DNA from: Neonectria sp. B-13
Taxonomy: Eukaryota; Ascomycota; Sordariomycetes; Hypocreales; Nectriaceae
Assembly (NCBI GenBank): GCA_002682825.1
Contig: NOKP01000002.1
Coordinates: forward strand, 2,051,132-2,115,131
DNA length: 64,000 nucleotides
Direction: 5' to 3'
How positions within the stretch are numbered: the stretch's first letter is position 1; each line of letters opens with the position of its first letter. The notes under the pieces were generated by a model. That model was not told where the DNA came from, searched no databases, and saw nothing but the letters and a program-made list of their open reading frames with translations. This document shows positions 22,187-35,026 of this stretch, one piece after another. The translations under genes were made by a program, and so were the position numbers.

Positions 22187-24460
22187 CTATTGGGAACAAG
22201 AGAGGTTAGGAGGGAATCTTTATGGTGACGGCAGCGGGAAGGTTCAAATAAGAAGGAGATGGACGAGCGAGTACGAGTGGGACGCCAGAGATAGGTGAAA
22301 GGTAAGGAAAGGTAGACAAGACAAGGAACAAGACCGGACCAAAAGGCCCCAAGTCGCCAAACCCAAGACTCAAAGCAGGCCGGGCTCTGAGATGAGCGCA
22401 CTGGAGGGGAGGGAGGGGTGCCCTAGGATAATGTGGTGTGGGGGGCGTGGCCACAAGATGGAAGGGACCTCCACTGGGGCATCCACTGGGACCGCCTTGA
22501 GAAGGCGCTGAGACGAGCGGGCTAGGCAAGGCCAGGGCAAAAGAGCCAGGGCAAGGCGCCGAGCACAGCAGCGTCTCCACCTCCTGGCCCCCGGCCGGTA
22601 GCGGGTACTTGGCAAGGTCGTGGAACAGGGGTGGTGAACTTGTGCAGCGTGCAGTGTGACCCCCCTCCTCCAAGCCCATTACCTACATAGTAGATGCTGA
22701 GGGGGGATCTCTTCTGCCTTCTGGAAGGGGCCTTGCCCGGGGTGCTCGAGGGTATATTAGGGGGCAGTTTTAGGGGAGTCCGGCTGCTGACTGAGCCTGT
22801 GGAGCGTGCGGGCTGCCACCAGCCGTATCGGGTACTTCCTTCCCCTACACGAGGGCGCGAGGGCAGGGGCCCTGGCGCCGTCGCCTGCCTGTTCTCCCCA
22901 GATGGTGGTAGCGATTTTCGGGTTGATGAGTAAATGGGATTGACCGTCAGCCGTGAGCCGTGAGCTGTGGGCACAAGAGGCTGTAAGCAGTTCCCCCGGG
23001 AGTGGGTGGACCTGAGAGGTCGGGAGAGCCTAGGAGAGAGAAGAGGGAATATCGGCAACTGTACCCAGAGAAAATAACACTACTAATCAGAAATATCTGA
23101 AGAATCCCCTGTCGGCACTGGCTCTGGCTCAGATTGGCCCAGCCCAGAGCACTTCGTACACGTCGCTGGAAGCAAGAAGAAAATGAACAGGGAAATCGTG
23201 AGGGCACTGGTGGCGGTTTGACGCCCTGGCTTTCGTTCCAGGAGGTCTAAGAGAAACGACGGCAACGGCGTGGAGAGACGAATTAGCCCCCGTGGAAAGA
23301 GCTTGCGATGTCGAGGCACTGAGATACTCCGTCGTCTCTTCGGTAGGTAGGTAGGACAAGACCACCGCTTCCAGCATCCCGCAGTACTGGCGACGCTGGG
23401 ACCCCTCAAGCCGCTTTCGGGGCTACCTGCACTAAGGTAGCTCACTAATTAGGGCGGAAAAGGCACTGAGGGTTCATGGGCGGGAGCCACTCAGATTTGC
23501 AGCAGAAGCTGAGGAGGAACAAGTTACAGCAATGTGGTCATGAGGGGCGATGGGAGGGGAGGCAGTGGGCGGTCTGAAGAACTGGACACTTCTCCGCACA
23601 CCAGAGACGGCGTTGAAAATCAACGTTGAGTGGGCGTGTGAGTAAGTGCTTTCTTGTTTTCTTCAGACACTCTTGCTTTGAGGTATCCATCATCCGGAGT
23701 CCGCGTGGGAAGCAGTACTGACAGTTTCGCACGGCGCCCGCCATCGTCGTCATCTAGCACTGCATCTGCTCCGGGCCACGAGGCCACTGCGTACTATCTT
23801 GGCTGCTTGCGCAGCCACACGGCAAGTTTAACAGTGCAAGACAGACGGGAATCGCCTGGGCGTTGTGCGCAGTAGGTCAAGCCGGGTAGTTTCCATCGTA
23901 GTGTGCAGTGTAGCGCACAGCGGACAAGCGCCGGGTCGTGGGCCGTCGGGTCGCCCATTGTCCAATGCCTCCGAAGAGTCAGTGGGGGCGACTGTGAGCT
24001 GCGACGGAGGAATGCTCACTCGAGGTTGAGGCCAGAAGCGAGGAGTGCATAGACATGGCACCAAGACGGCGAGACTCGAGATGGGCCGGAGAGGATGAGT
24101 GGGTTTCGATAGGGGGATGGGAATCGTCTCCCCAACGTGGGCATCAGGCCGTTGGGAGATGAGCATGAATATGAGCCAGGACAACACGGTCCAGCTCAAC
24201 TGCATGTGCATCGGGGGCGACGGGGCGTTGAAAGAGGGGGAGGATGCAATGCAACTCGTGTCTCTGCTGTGTGTCCTTGGAGGGAGAGGGATAGCGCGAT
24301 ACTTCGTAGAGGAGGCACAATGCTGTTAGAGTGCCATGAGGGCCGCATGGCATTGGCAGACCGGGCACATTGCCTCCTCTTCCATCCGTTGCATGGGTTG
24401 ATGGGTGCCGGCGACCGCTCATTCCCATTCATTCCCGCCGATGAAATGGCATGGTTTGGC

Positions 24461-24476
24461 ATGGATGGATGGATGG
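24461..24476 (+). repeat. (ATGG)4 microsatellite
   Basis: Four tandem ATGG units, flanked by related TGGC/ATGG words. Confidence 0.8.
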
Positions 24477-25023
24477 TTGGAGTTTCCCTCCATGACATTG
24501 CTCTCCCCAAGGTGGTTGCACCATGACAGAATTAGAGGTGTGTGCTACCTCAGGATCCGTCCCACGCCTGCAGCCCCCTCACCTCTTGCCCCCTTGGAGG
24601 CGCGTGGCTCCAGGGATTCCTCCCACCACGCTAGGCTGCTTTCGGTTGGCGGCCTTCCCTGTAGCCATGCTCACTGCTCATCCACAGCGTCACGTTGCGG
24701 CCACGCAGAGAAACCATGGCTTCCATGCTGCCCCCATGCCGCTCCCATGCTCAAAATGCAGCCATTGGATCCTAGCCCACCCCTCAGAGCCCCACACAGC
24801 GCCAGGCGTCTGGCTTCTCCTCTTTCTGGTGCAAGTGGTGGTGGTGGTGCTGCTTTGTGGTCCCCATCTTGTCAAATTGCATTGTGAGGCGCTGCTCAGG
24901 CCGGGGAACAGTACAGTTGAGGCGCCGTGCACACACACTGTGCGGCACAAGAGGGCACTGCAGCGGAGGCTTCTCCGTGTCCCACTGTCCTCGTCCTCCG
25001 GACTGGTACGCACCTTGGCATCC

Positions 25024-25059
25024 TCACGCAGACGCAGACGCACACGCACGCGCACGCAC
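25024..25059 (+). repeat. CACGCAGACG-type low-complexity repeat
   Basis: Alternating CACG, CAGACG and CACACG units over 36 bases, probably a decayed microsatellite. Confidence 0.65.
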
Positions 25060-28000
25060 TCTTGCTCCTCCGCCACGGTTCAAGACACATGGATGGTTGA
25101 CTCCGACAATGCTCTGGACTGCGACTGAGATGTGCCTGAGATTGGGAGCCCGATGCCTGCCCCGCTTGGAACGGAGATGATGGAGAGCTGTATCTGCTGA
25201 AACGGCTTGAAACGGCGGGGATGGGCTGTCCCTTGTGCCCGAGCAAGGCACAGGGCTTGCACTGCTCTCATCATGCCTCCTGCCCTGGGCTTTCATCATG
25301 CCTTGCCGTGCTTTACCTCTCATGTCCATGCCTTGCTCTGGCTTTCTGCCCACCAAGAGTCCTGGGTCTTGCGGGTCGTTGGCCTCAATTCGCTAACCAG
25401 CACTTGCCGACACGGAATCCGAAAGACTTGACAAAAGGAAACACGACGGACATACCTTGCCACTAATTCGACCCACCGTCTCTGTGGCCGTCATCTGCGT
25501 GCGCTTCGATAGTCGTGCGCTTGATTGGCAAGGTGCCGTCCTTGGACTCTTGCTTTCAGTCACCATCTGTGTGTGTCCACCAGGTATCCACGCCACTTGG
25601 TGGGCTCGCTGCCAGTGCCGCTTCTCTTGGGTTCCTCCGTTCAGAGTCTCTGCTACGCTACCACAGCGCTAGTTGAGTAGTGTTGCAACAATTCTCGCCT
25701 CGGTCCTGACACATACAGTTAAGAGCAGCACCAGCAAGGAAGCTTCAGGATGTGAACGTCAATCTGTCGGTACATGTTAGCGTACTATCTCATCCTGTCA
25801 TTCTCTCCAGCTCAAAACGGTTCGATTTCATGGAGGCGAGATTGAGATTTGCATAAAATGGGCTGTCCCTGTTCGAAGTCCAGCTTCTAGAAGCCATTTT
25901 GGAAACCGGGCCGCGACCAGGGGTTGGAGGGGTTCAGATAGATCCACTTTACCTGGCAACTGGGCACTCCAAAGAAAAGAGTGCAATTCAACTCGACTCA
26001 AAATCACGTCGGACAGCCACGCGACCACGATTTGCGGGTGGCAAGAAACGGCGAATCCTGGCAAACGTCTCTCCTGCTTCTTGCGCCCGGGGGAAGTCAC
26101 CACATAAGGGGATCAGCAAGGAGTCGTTCAATTTGGGGGGGAGAGGATGATCAATAGCGGCAGGTGCGGACGGAGTGAGTGACGGCGACAAAAGCAACTG
26201 AGGTGTGTTGAGGGGCGGAGGTAGTAAGGAAGGAACTAACGGCTGCCAGTATGAGAGGGGCACAGGTGCCTTTTACTGTCGACAAATTGCACACAACTCT
26301 GAGGAATCTACGTGCTGCATCTTTTGCTCCCCTTACCAATCCCTGGCTGGGAGGGTGCTTGCGCCTCAGACGAGAAGAGAAAAAGGACTGTAACGACGAC
26401 GGTTGAGTTGACGATATACCTTGACGGATTGGCCTGCCACTTGCCTACCTAGCGACGGCACAGGTAGACTAGTCTGTCTACGAATTCCTGACCCTGGATC
26501 GTCACGGGAGATATACAGTACACAGCGATGCCAAGCAACACACCACTGGATTCCGGCACGAGAGAAGCTGCAAGATGCGCACCCATTGCAACGGAAGTGC
26601 GAGCTCTGATGGTGATCATGGCCTCGATCCCGCCTGCACGTACAATATGTAGGTATCGCTACCGAATCTCAGCTTCAGGCGGATGGCTGCAACTTGCAAC
26701 ATGCAGATGCAGAGCCCGCAGGCCAGGTACCTACCCAGATACGAATGCTTACACGGAACCAGAGGGGCCCCACCGCGGTCATGGCCACGGCGTCACTGTG
26801 GGAAGATCTACAATACGTTCACTTGGTCGCCCGCTCGACCCCCGGACCTAGAAGCCCCAGACCGGATGCATCACTGCGCGGACCAAGTGAGGTTCGCAAG
26901 ATCAGGGAAATAGAAAGGGCAATCGCGCCACCAAACCCGACTCTTTCTCAGACGTTGCCCGAGATAACCCGCCCCGGGAGGGGCAGGGCCTATCGGACGC
27001 TCCGAGCCCCGAATGTCCATGGCGCTTCAGTCTCCATGAGTTGTGTCCGGATGGCTTTGTGATATGTTGGGTGGTTGGGCGGGAGAGATGACAAGGCGTC
27101 AGCCCACCTGACCTCCACTGGCATGATTCTGCATGTCTGGGCAGCAGCTAGCTCACATGGCTCGATGGCTTCACGGTCTGTGCCGGAAAGCAAGACATCT
27201 ACGACAAAGGAGTCGGTCAGACTTGCAGAAGAAGCAATGTCTCTTCAATAGCATATTGACAGGTTACAATGGGCCGTCTATGGCTTCTTTTCCCTTTAAG
27301 CATTAGCTGGCTGACTGTTTTAGATCCACAGCCTGGCGAAGGCAGGTTATACTACGTAGTAGGGTATCGCGGGGCCTCCGAATGACAGTTCTCTGCCATC
27401 CGTAGAGAAAGCAAAAGGCACAAACGCCATGGGAATAATCGGGTATGGGGGGAGGTGACTCCTTGGTGGCGCTGTGGAGGCAGCACAAAAGTTGGGACAG
27501 GTAGGACAGGTAGGGTAGCCATGGATCACGCTGCGAGTCACCTGAGACGGGAGCCGAGGGGCTTCACAGAACAACTTCAGGCGATGAGACCTGACATCTC
27601 ATTTGTGATGGGCGCTATCAGGGAAGCTGTCCAATGATAACGGGCAATGCGCCCGCTTCTGCCTGTGCATGACTGGTCGCTTTTCTCCGTCAGTCGGCAT
27701 TCCCACGTGGCTGCTCGTGCCTTGTCACTCTAGAGACGGAGGAAGGAGTCTGATCCGCACTGCGGAACGACAGATGGACGGACATGCGCAATCACACCCC
27801 TCCAGGGTTCCAATACCAGCGTCTGGAACACTCCGCCCTATGGGGCGACTCCATCTCTGCGAAGATGACTTTAGTCATGGCTCTCAAGCCAAACAGTACA
27901 ATGACGAACACCACCCGACTCAGGCATACAGGGGCTCTAAGTCGCCATGTTTCGTCAAGGAGCTGCCCCAACCCAGGACGCTGGCACAAACTCAAAGAGG

Positions 28001-31000
28001 AGGGGATGGTCCCGTGCTGTACGGCTACAGCACACACGTACCCGCAGATCGTCAGTCATGCATGCTCTGTATCAATAAGGCAATCGACTCGGTACTACCG
28101 GAGACTTGACTCTCCAGTCCAGTTTCTGCGCACAAGCTGAGAAGTTAACATTTCCTTGTCAGTGGGAGATTAGTCATGGTTTGGTATCGGGCTAGCGAGC
28201 AAACTTGTAGTGTCCGGGGCAAGCCACCTCGCGCCCAACCACAGCCGCTCGGAGGCGATGGCGCCGCTATTCCCTTCCAAGACTTCCATTGCTTGCCACA
28301 CGCTATCCGCCAATCCACCATCCAATGGGGGGTGCTATGCTGACGAGCATGGGGGGTGAGGGCAGCATTCACCCCGGCCGAGGCTTGCCACTGTCGCACC
28401 GGCGGGGCCGCCACGTGGGTTGGGGGATAGCCACGCGTTTGCAAACACGAGCAGTGGAGTCGTTGCTTGACGGCGTTGATGCCGCCGGCCCCTTCACCAC
28501 TGGATAAGACTACGTATCAACAACTATCGCATGGTGGCTGGACCCCGTTACCACTGAGAAGGTACAGTATGATGGCATTCTTGTTTCCTCCCCCTTTCCC
28601 CGCCTCCCACAGCCGAGATAAAATACTAACAAGGCACCAACAGCGCGCCGTTGTCCGGGCCGAGATCCTTCAGCGGACAGCGGTCCACCGTAAGGCTCAA
28701 GCTATTGCTCAGCCTTGGTTGTTGTTGGTCGAGTGCATTGTAGATGGGCCATCGACACCCAGGTTGCCATGTGGCATCGCATGTGTCCCAGCTCGGATCG
28801 TTTATTTGACGTGCGCACGTTAACGGTCCCGACCCAGTGCTCTGGCTCGTGGGCAGACTACCCAATGCACACATACCAGATGACCAATTATCTCATTACG
28901 ATGTTGAGCAGCGCCAGCTTCAGCCCGGAGGCGGCTCTCCGAGTTAACCGTGCGACCCCGGGTCAACGAAGGCGACTTGGAACGCGCTTGGGGGATGTCC
29001 TTGTCATCCGCAAAATCGCTATCGACCATGGATTGAGAATGATACACCGGTGTCAATGCCGGAGACGCCGTGATGGGACCGGAAGTCAATGTCTGCAACC
29101 CTTGAATTCGAATTTGGTCATTTGGCATAACGTGAACTGTTACGACAGTTTCCCGGCAATGCCAGTTGGCCAGCTCGAGTGAAACATGCGCCGGTGATCA
29201 ATGATAGTGGGGATATCTGTCAATGAGAAGCAACTCCAGTCGATGATGCAGGGTTCAATTCGAGAGATAGGCAGGCTCCAGTCCCTGCCCCATTGGGGGA
29301 GTTGATAGTGCGGAGTACAAAGTACTTCGTACGTACTGTGCCATTCCCAATTGCCGAGAGAAGAAGAAAAAACCAGGTCGTGGATTCGAGCCTACTAGCT
29401 CCGGGCAGGATCCCACCCAGAACCCGCCACAAATCAAGGGTTTCCGGGACGAAGGCCTCGCATGGCGCTCGATGAGGGATCTAGTCTCTAGGTATCCCGA
29501 GACTTCCCTCCCTCTCGACCAAGGTCTCAGTTCAATACTGCCGGGAGGGGGGGCGGAAGAGGCGGTAGTCAGAGACTGCCCTATTCGTAGCTGTCGCGGA
29601 GTTGTCTCATCGAGCCGTCAAACTCACTCACAGCCACTTGCGGCGTCAGCCAAAAGCCCGAAACACGACCGGAATCAGATCATTGCCTTGAGGCCGATTG
29701 CGACAGTACGCATGAAGGCGAAGTACGGTGTAAGGGTGGTTCTAGGATTGGCTTCGTGATCACCGCGACCTGGTCCACTTCCGGCCTCGCTGCCTCGTTG
29801 TTGTTGCAGGCAGACGTCACATTTCAGCCTCCTCATTCCAACTACTCGATGATGCCGCGAGACGTCAGGCTGGCGATCACTGATTAATCAAGATGGCACC
29901 CATCCCTGCCCGTGGCGTGCTTCTCACGTGGGACGGCAATTGAGGCCTAGCCTCGTGCCCCTGCCAGGCCCCATTCGGATGCCTTTGAGATTGTCGCTCC
30001 AAAGCCTTATACGGCTTTTCCAGCATCACTTCCTCGGGCAATCGGTTTTGGCCATCCCTCTTTTGGGAACCTTTCAATGCCACGCGAGAACTGCCAGGGT
30101 GGTGAGGACTGATAGAAGTTTTCTTCCTCAACGCCACAGATGCAGGGCGTAGAGAGTACGTCCTGCGAAGTACGTACAAGATACCAATTGGCTCTGGCGT
30201 TGGGCTGGCGAGGCTTGCGATGACATGGGGAAGACGAGCTGGTTAGGCGTGGCGGTCGCCGGACTATGTGACCACGTGGAATTGTCTCGCTGGCAATGCT
30301 GCGACTACTGGGATGAACGCCTCATATCGTTGACCACGGAGGTTGACAAACCCGTCGATTCAATAGTTTCGAGGCATGGCTTACTCACTAGTATTCGCCA
30401 TGGTTTTACGGGTTCTATGCAGCAGCAGCGTGCTTGCATGGTCCAGCGGCCAAACATCTCCAGAGCAGCCCCTGAGCATTCAACCTTCTCAAAGCCCTAG
30501 ATCCCCGACCCCGACTATTATCACGGCTTCTGAGACAACGGTCTTCGCTTTCACCGCCTGCTGGTGGAGACAGCAGCTCCTCTGTCGCTGTGTTGCGTTG
30601 CCCAGAAAGCCCGTCTCCACCGACTTTCCGCCCTTGACCCCTTTTTGCATTCTGTCCGAGCCGAGAAACGTTTTCCGTAGCTACTAACGACCTTGCGACC
30701 CCAGGCCTTCTCCACAAAGCATATGGCTAAGGAAGCATGTAGCATCCATCCTCTGCCCCCGCGGCAAATCCATGGTGCCACTTCGTTCGACGGCGTTTCA
30801 TACAGCCGGGCCACCAAGTGGGCATCGCAGTGGCGCCGTTCCTTCGCCGGACTATCGACTTGCAGGTTGTGGCTCGGACCTACACAATTCCTTTTCTCTC
30901 GGCTGTTGAAGCTTGCGGACGGATATTCGGTGGTAATATGGTTCGAATACACTCGTGGTGGCTTTCTCTTGAAGTCGAACGAGAGTGAACGAACACTTCG

Positions 31001-31834
31001 GTCTTGCGCTTGTCGCGCAGACCTAAGGGGTCGTACCGGGGACGCTCGCTCTTCGTGATGCAACGGCTAGGGCACGCGATGCCACTACCCAACGATGCCG
31101 TCTCTCAGTGCTCAGCAGGTAGCGTCCTGTCAAGGTTGCCCCGGTTCATCGCCGGACAGACTTGGCTTTGCAGCTCTGTACCAGCAGGGTTTCTAATTGC
31201 TCTACGAAGCTGCCTCGAATCTTGGCCGGATTTCCTATCTGGCATTAGCATAGATCTAGGCGAAGCAAGCGATACACATGCGCCCTTGATCTAGAGCCTG
31301 GACTCCTGCTATCTGTCTATCTGCAACTCCTCGCTCCTGTCCCCATCCCTCTCCTGCCAAGGTGACATTCACAACCTTGTCCCCAGGAAGCCTAGAGGCT
31401 CAAGACTAAAAGCTCTTATCTCCGGGCGTTTTACTACGGCCCATGATAGCCGTGAACCTGGGGGAAACTCTACGCAGTAGTATCATCTGCTTAGACCCCT
31501 CGTCCACCGCAAAACCCGAACACTCGGAACCTGGGGAGCTACATTGTCTTCGTGCTCGACGTTGCTTTCGCCCCTGCCCCTAACCTCCGGCCCGATAGTT
31601 GTTGGCTGAATCAATGCAGAACCTTACGGCCTCTCAATTTAATCATGCATGCAGTGCACGCTCCTCGATGGCCACCGCCTGGCTCGTTCGCGCCCCTAAC
31701 GCCGGTCAGCGCGGTGGTCGTCGAGAGACAATCCATGCTCTTCTCCCCCGCGGGTCTGTGCCATTCTGCAGCTGCAGGCCGCTGTCTGCGTCCTTGTTGG
31801 GAAAGCTCGCTTTTGGCGTAAAGCTTGTGTTGGC

Positions 31835-31864
31835 TGTGTGTGGGTGTGTGTGTGTGTGTGTGTG
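31835..31864 (+). repeat. (TG)n microsatellite
   Basis: A TG dinucleotide run with one GG interruption near 31842. Confidence 0.9.
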
Positions 31865-32322
31865 CTTGTGCGTCTGTATGTCTGCGCGCGCATAGCTGAG
31901 GCCTAGCCATATGGGTGCTGGTAGAAGTTGTCGACTCGTATTGGTCCAGGAAATGGCGGCGCGGGCTATCTGGAAGACGTGCTCGTTGATTGAGGAAGAG
32001 AAAGACAGGACGTGTCGAGCGTGTGTGGCATGCCAGCTGCTTGTTACAACCGCACTGGGTCGTGTTTGACTTCAGTACTCGAGGCGGGCTGGCTGAGTCC
32101 CCAGTGCTCGCTGATGTTCCGTTGTGAACCAGGTTTGTCTCTTTTATCTGTTTCTACGTTTCCTTGAATTCCCCAGATGGTCATACCTATACACACGAAA
32201 GAACCGTTCAACGCCAACGCTTTTTGCAGCCCAGACCATCCCCGGACGTGAGTCTTTTAAGATAGGGAACACTCTTCATACATATCCGCCACCCATAGAG
32301 AACACGGTGCGGGACAATCACT

Positions 32323-33610
32323 TTAAATGGACGCAGGAGCAGCGTCTTTCCTCCAGCCGCGGGACCGCATGTTCGCCTCGATGGACTTCCAGATCTGCTC
32401 GACAATCTCCTTGTCGCGGAAGCGGGAGTCGTCGTGGCCCTCGCCACGCCAACGGTCGACGCCGGTGGAAAGCACGCGGTGACCCCAGCCCTGGATATTA
32501 TCCGGGGCCACGTCGCCGCGCCAGCCGACGTAGACGCCGAGGGTGTGCTTGAAGAGCTCGTTGGCGTCGCTCCATTTGTAGTTCTTGAACTGCCACGTCT
32601 GGCCGGTGGTGAAGACGGCGACGACGCGATTCCAGTACTCGGGCTTGAACTGCTCGGAACCCTCGACGAGGATGAAGCGTAAGGGACGGTTTGGGTCAAC
32701 GGCCTTGATGGTGCGCTGGACGTGGAGCATCGTGGCCGTTGAGTCGCCGGCCTCGGGTGGAGCGAACTTGCCGTCCTCGAGGAAGGAGCGCGCATTGGAG
32801 AGGCGGAGGAGAGACGAGGCCGAGGGCGAGAGAAGGATGATGGGGTCCGGTCTCCTAGACGGGGCCTTTTGGTTGAGGGCGAGGGATGGGTTGGCGATGA
32901 TGCTGTGGGTGCCTGACTGGGACTTCTTCTGGATGAAGGGAGCGGCGAGCTTGCGCACGTGGGAGAAGTCCTGTCGATGGTCAGCTTCAGTTTGGCGCAG
33001 CTGGTTGTAGGGTAAGTGGAAGACATACCGTGGGCTTGATGCCCCTTAAGATGGTGTTGCGGTCGCCCATCTTTCGCTCGCCGTTGTAGATGCTTGCCAG
33101 TCGAGGGTCGATGGTGCCCCTGCCTGACCTCGCCTGCGCAGCCGAGGACACGGCGCCGGCCTTTGCGGCAGTGGCAGCGCCGGCAGCGGAGCCATCTTTG
33201 TCGCCAGCAAGAGGCTTGATGTACTCGCTCTCCTCGCTGGCACCCTCGAGCCAGGTGATGAGATCGAGGCGCTCGATGAAGCCGAGGTTCTGGACCTTGC
33301 CCTTTGCGCCGAGCTCGTCGTTCAGCTTGGTGGCGGAGGCATTGTACTCGGGGATGGCGACCTCGCGGTTGAGCCAGGCGAAGTAGATGCTGCGCAGGTC
33401 GACGGGCTTGTCGTTGGAGACGAAGCGCGTGGCGCTGTCGATGGGCACGGTGACGGCGGCGGCGTGGTCGGGGAAGCGCAGGTGCGTGGCCTGGGCGAGC
33501 GGCACCTCGGGCGCGGAGGCGTCGGTGGACGCGCTGGGGATGAAGGGCTGCGACGCGGCGATGGACTGGCGCAGGAGGACGAGGCCGTCGTGGTCTGCCG
33601 CAGACGCCAT
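32323..33610 (-). CDS. CDC73: Cdc73 / parafibromin, Paf1 complex subunit
   Basis: Exons on the minus strand are 33029-33610 and 32323-32970, separated by a 58-nt intron, giving 409 residues (yeast Cdc73 has 393). The N-terminal part has the Cdc73 pattern FVSNDKPVDLRSIYFAWLNR and later GRGTIDPRLASIYNGERKMG and NTILRGIKPTDFSHVRK. The C-terminal half is the Ras-like Cdc73 domain, with PIILLSPSASSLLRLSN, PLRFILVEGSEQFKPEYWNRVV, GQTWQFKNYKW and LGVYVGWRGD. Cdc73 acts in the nucleus in the Paf1 complex, which rides on RNA polymerase II and promotes histone H2B ubiquitylation and H3K4 methylation. I chose the ATG at 33610 because the sequence upstream is a low-complexity Thr/Ser/Arg translation of leader. 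Confidence 0.94.
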
Positions 33611-35026
33611 GGCTGAGGTGAAGTTTGGCGGATTATGGGGGCGCAATTGACGGACTGGTGGTGTGCGGATGGAGACGGGGAACAGGAAATCAGCGAGAGG
33701 GGTGAGCCGTCGGGCACTGGCCGCGGTGCTGGAGGTTGTGGTGGTGGTGGTGCTATTGTAGATGAAAGGCTGAGGCTGTCTCTGCATCAGTATTTTTGGA
33801 GGAGCTCTCTCAGCTTGTCGGAGCCGCACGGACAGGGATTGGACAGGCGTTCACAGCAACCGCGCGGCAGCCAATCAGCAGCACGTAAGCTTGGGACTTG
33901 CTTGTACGTCACTTCACACTATTGTTGATATGTAAAGTTCGTAAGTTTGTTTATTTGTTGTGGATTGTATGGGTTTAACTCGATGAATCACGTCGACCTC
34001 TCGTTGTGCTCTTCTTTCTCTGCCAGTTATGAGTTCTGGGAGCTGCGGTTAGTAGTAGGTAAGTAGAGCCCTACCTTGAAGATGCCGTTCACGCGAGGGA
34101 TTCACAAAAGGTCACTCTTCCATGAAACAACAATAAACTACAGCTCAGACCAATGACATAGCCATTGCACTTCGCTCGAGAGTGCTCGATATGGTTCAGG
34201 TTTGAAAGTGCTCGTGATGATAATAGTGTCGGCCTCCCTACCCTGGAGACCGCGTCAATGCGCTTCAAACACAACGTCGACTAGAAATGATCACAAATCA
34301 ACACAACTCCAACTCACCAAGTATCGGGTACATTGCCATGTATCGGCTACAATTCTTCCCACGTTCTAATGCAGCCACAGTGGCCCAGCGGCGTCTCTTC
34401 CTGCAAGGCATGGCGGAACCTCTGATCAACAGGGGCACGTACAATAAACCACACCCATCGCTAGATCTGCACCGGGCGTTGGCTCACTCCCCCTTCTCTT
34501 TTTTTTCTCTTTCTCTCTCAGAACTTCCAATCTGGGCATGCCGCGTTTTGTCCACGGAGATATTAATTTCTCAACGGCGCTGATCACGGGGCGCCCGCTG
34601 TGTCGTCCTCGCCACTTCAACGGGGTTGGTCGCGAGCACTGACGGACCGATGGCTTACACGGCAGACAAGGCGGCAGTCGCACGTGCGAACAAACTATTA
34701 CAAAGAGACCCATTTGAGCTATTTGACGGCGTCAGGCTGCTGTCGGAATCAGCCGTTCGCCGATTGTGGCGAGGAAAAAGGTCGCCGAGTAGTGCCGTTT
34801 TGAGGAGAAACCGAGTCAGGGAACTGGGAGTTCATCATCATTGGGGGAAAAACAAGACGCGGAAGCGTCTAATCTACAATATGTACATCTAGCACCGTCA
34901 TTCCCTCTCCAATCTCCATTCCTAACGGCTTTCCAGGAAACCCAAAACCCACAAGCCACGCCGCAGAAGACACCCCAAACGCCACTTATCAAAGAATTGC
35001 AGGCACTGAATCCCCTTTTGCCGTGT
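33611..35026. other. Spacer between CDC73 and LEU5
   Basis: 1.4 kb holding the CDC73 promoter and the 3' flank of LEU5. A pyrimidine-rich tract (tttttttctctttctctctc) lies at 34500-34519. No supported coding sequence. Confidence 0.5.

Larger units (their letters stand above)
22187..32322. other. About 10 kb gene-poor region upstream of flbA and downstream of CDC73
   Basis: No frame here has a recognisable domain, coherent splice pattern or credible start. The frames present (for example 22522-23058 minus and 24523-25128 plus) are Pro/Arg/Ser-rich translations of GC-rich DNA. The region is not AT-rich, so it does not look like RIP-degraded transposon. flbA points away from it and CDC73 ends against it. 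It can therefore hold the flbA promoter, a long flbA leader, non-coding transcripts, or small multi-exon genes I cannot see. Microsatellites lie at 24461, 25024 and 31835. Confidence 0.55.

Noticed and set aside
22522..23058. 178-codon minus frame upstream of flbA
   Set aside because: Composition resembles translated GC-rich leader DNA, with no recognisable motif and no clean start context.
24523..25128. 201-codon plus frame in the gene-poor region
   Set aside because: No domain, Pro/Arg/Ser-rich low complexity, runs over a microsatellite, and overlaps equally long frames on the other strand.
29180..29420. tRNA-like words (GGGTTCAATTC and ATTCGAGCC)
   Set aside because: No paired acceptor stem, anticodon arm or properly spaced A-box could be drawn.
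22187..32322. Degenerate transposon or RIP island
   Set aside because: The DNA is GC-rich, lacks terminal repeats or polymerase fragments, and shows no obvious TpA excess by eye.
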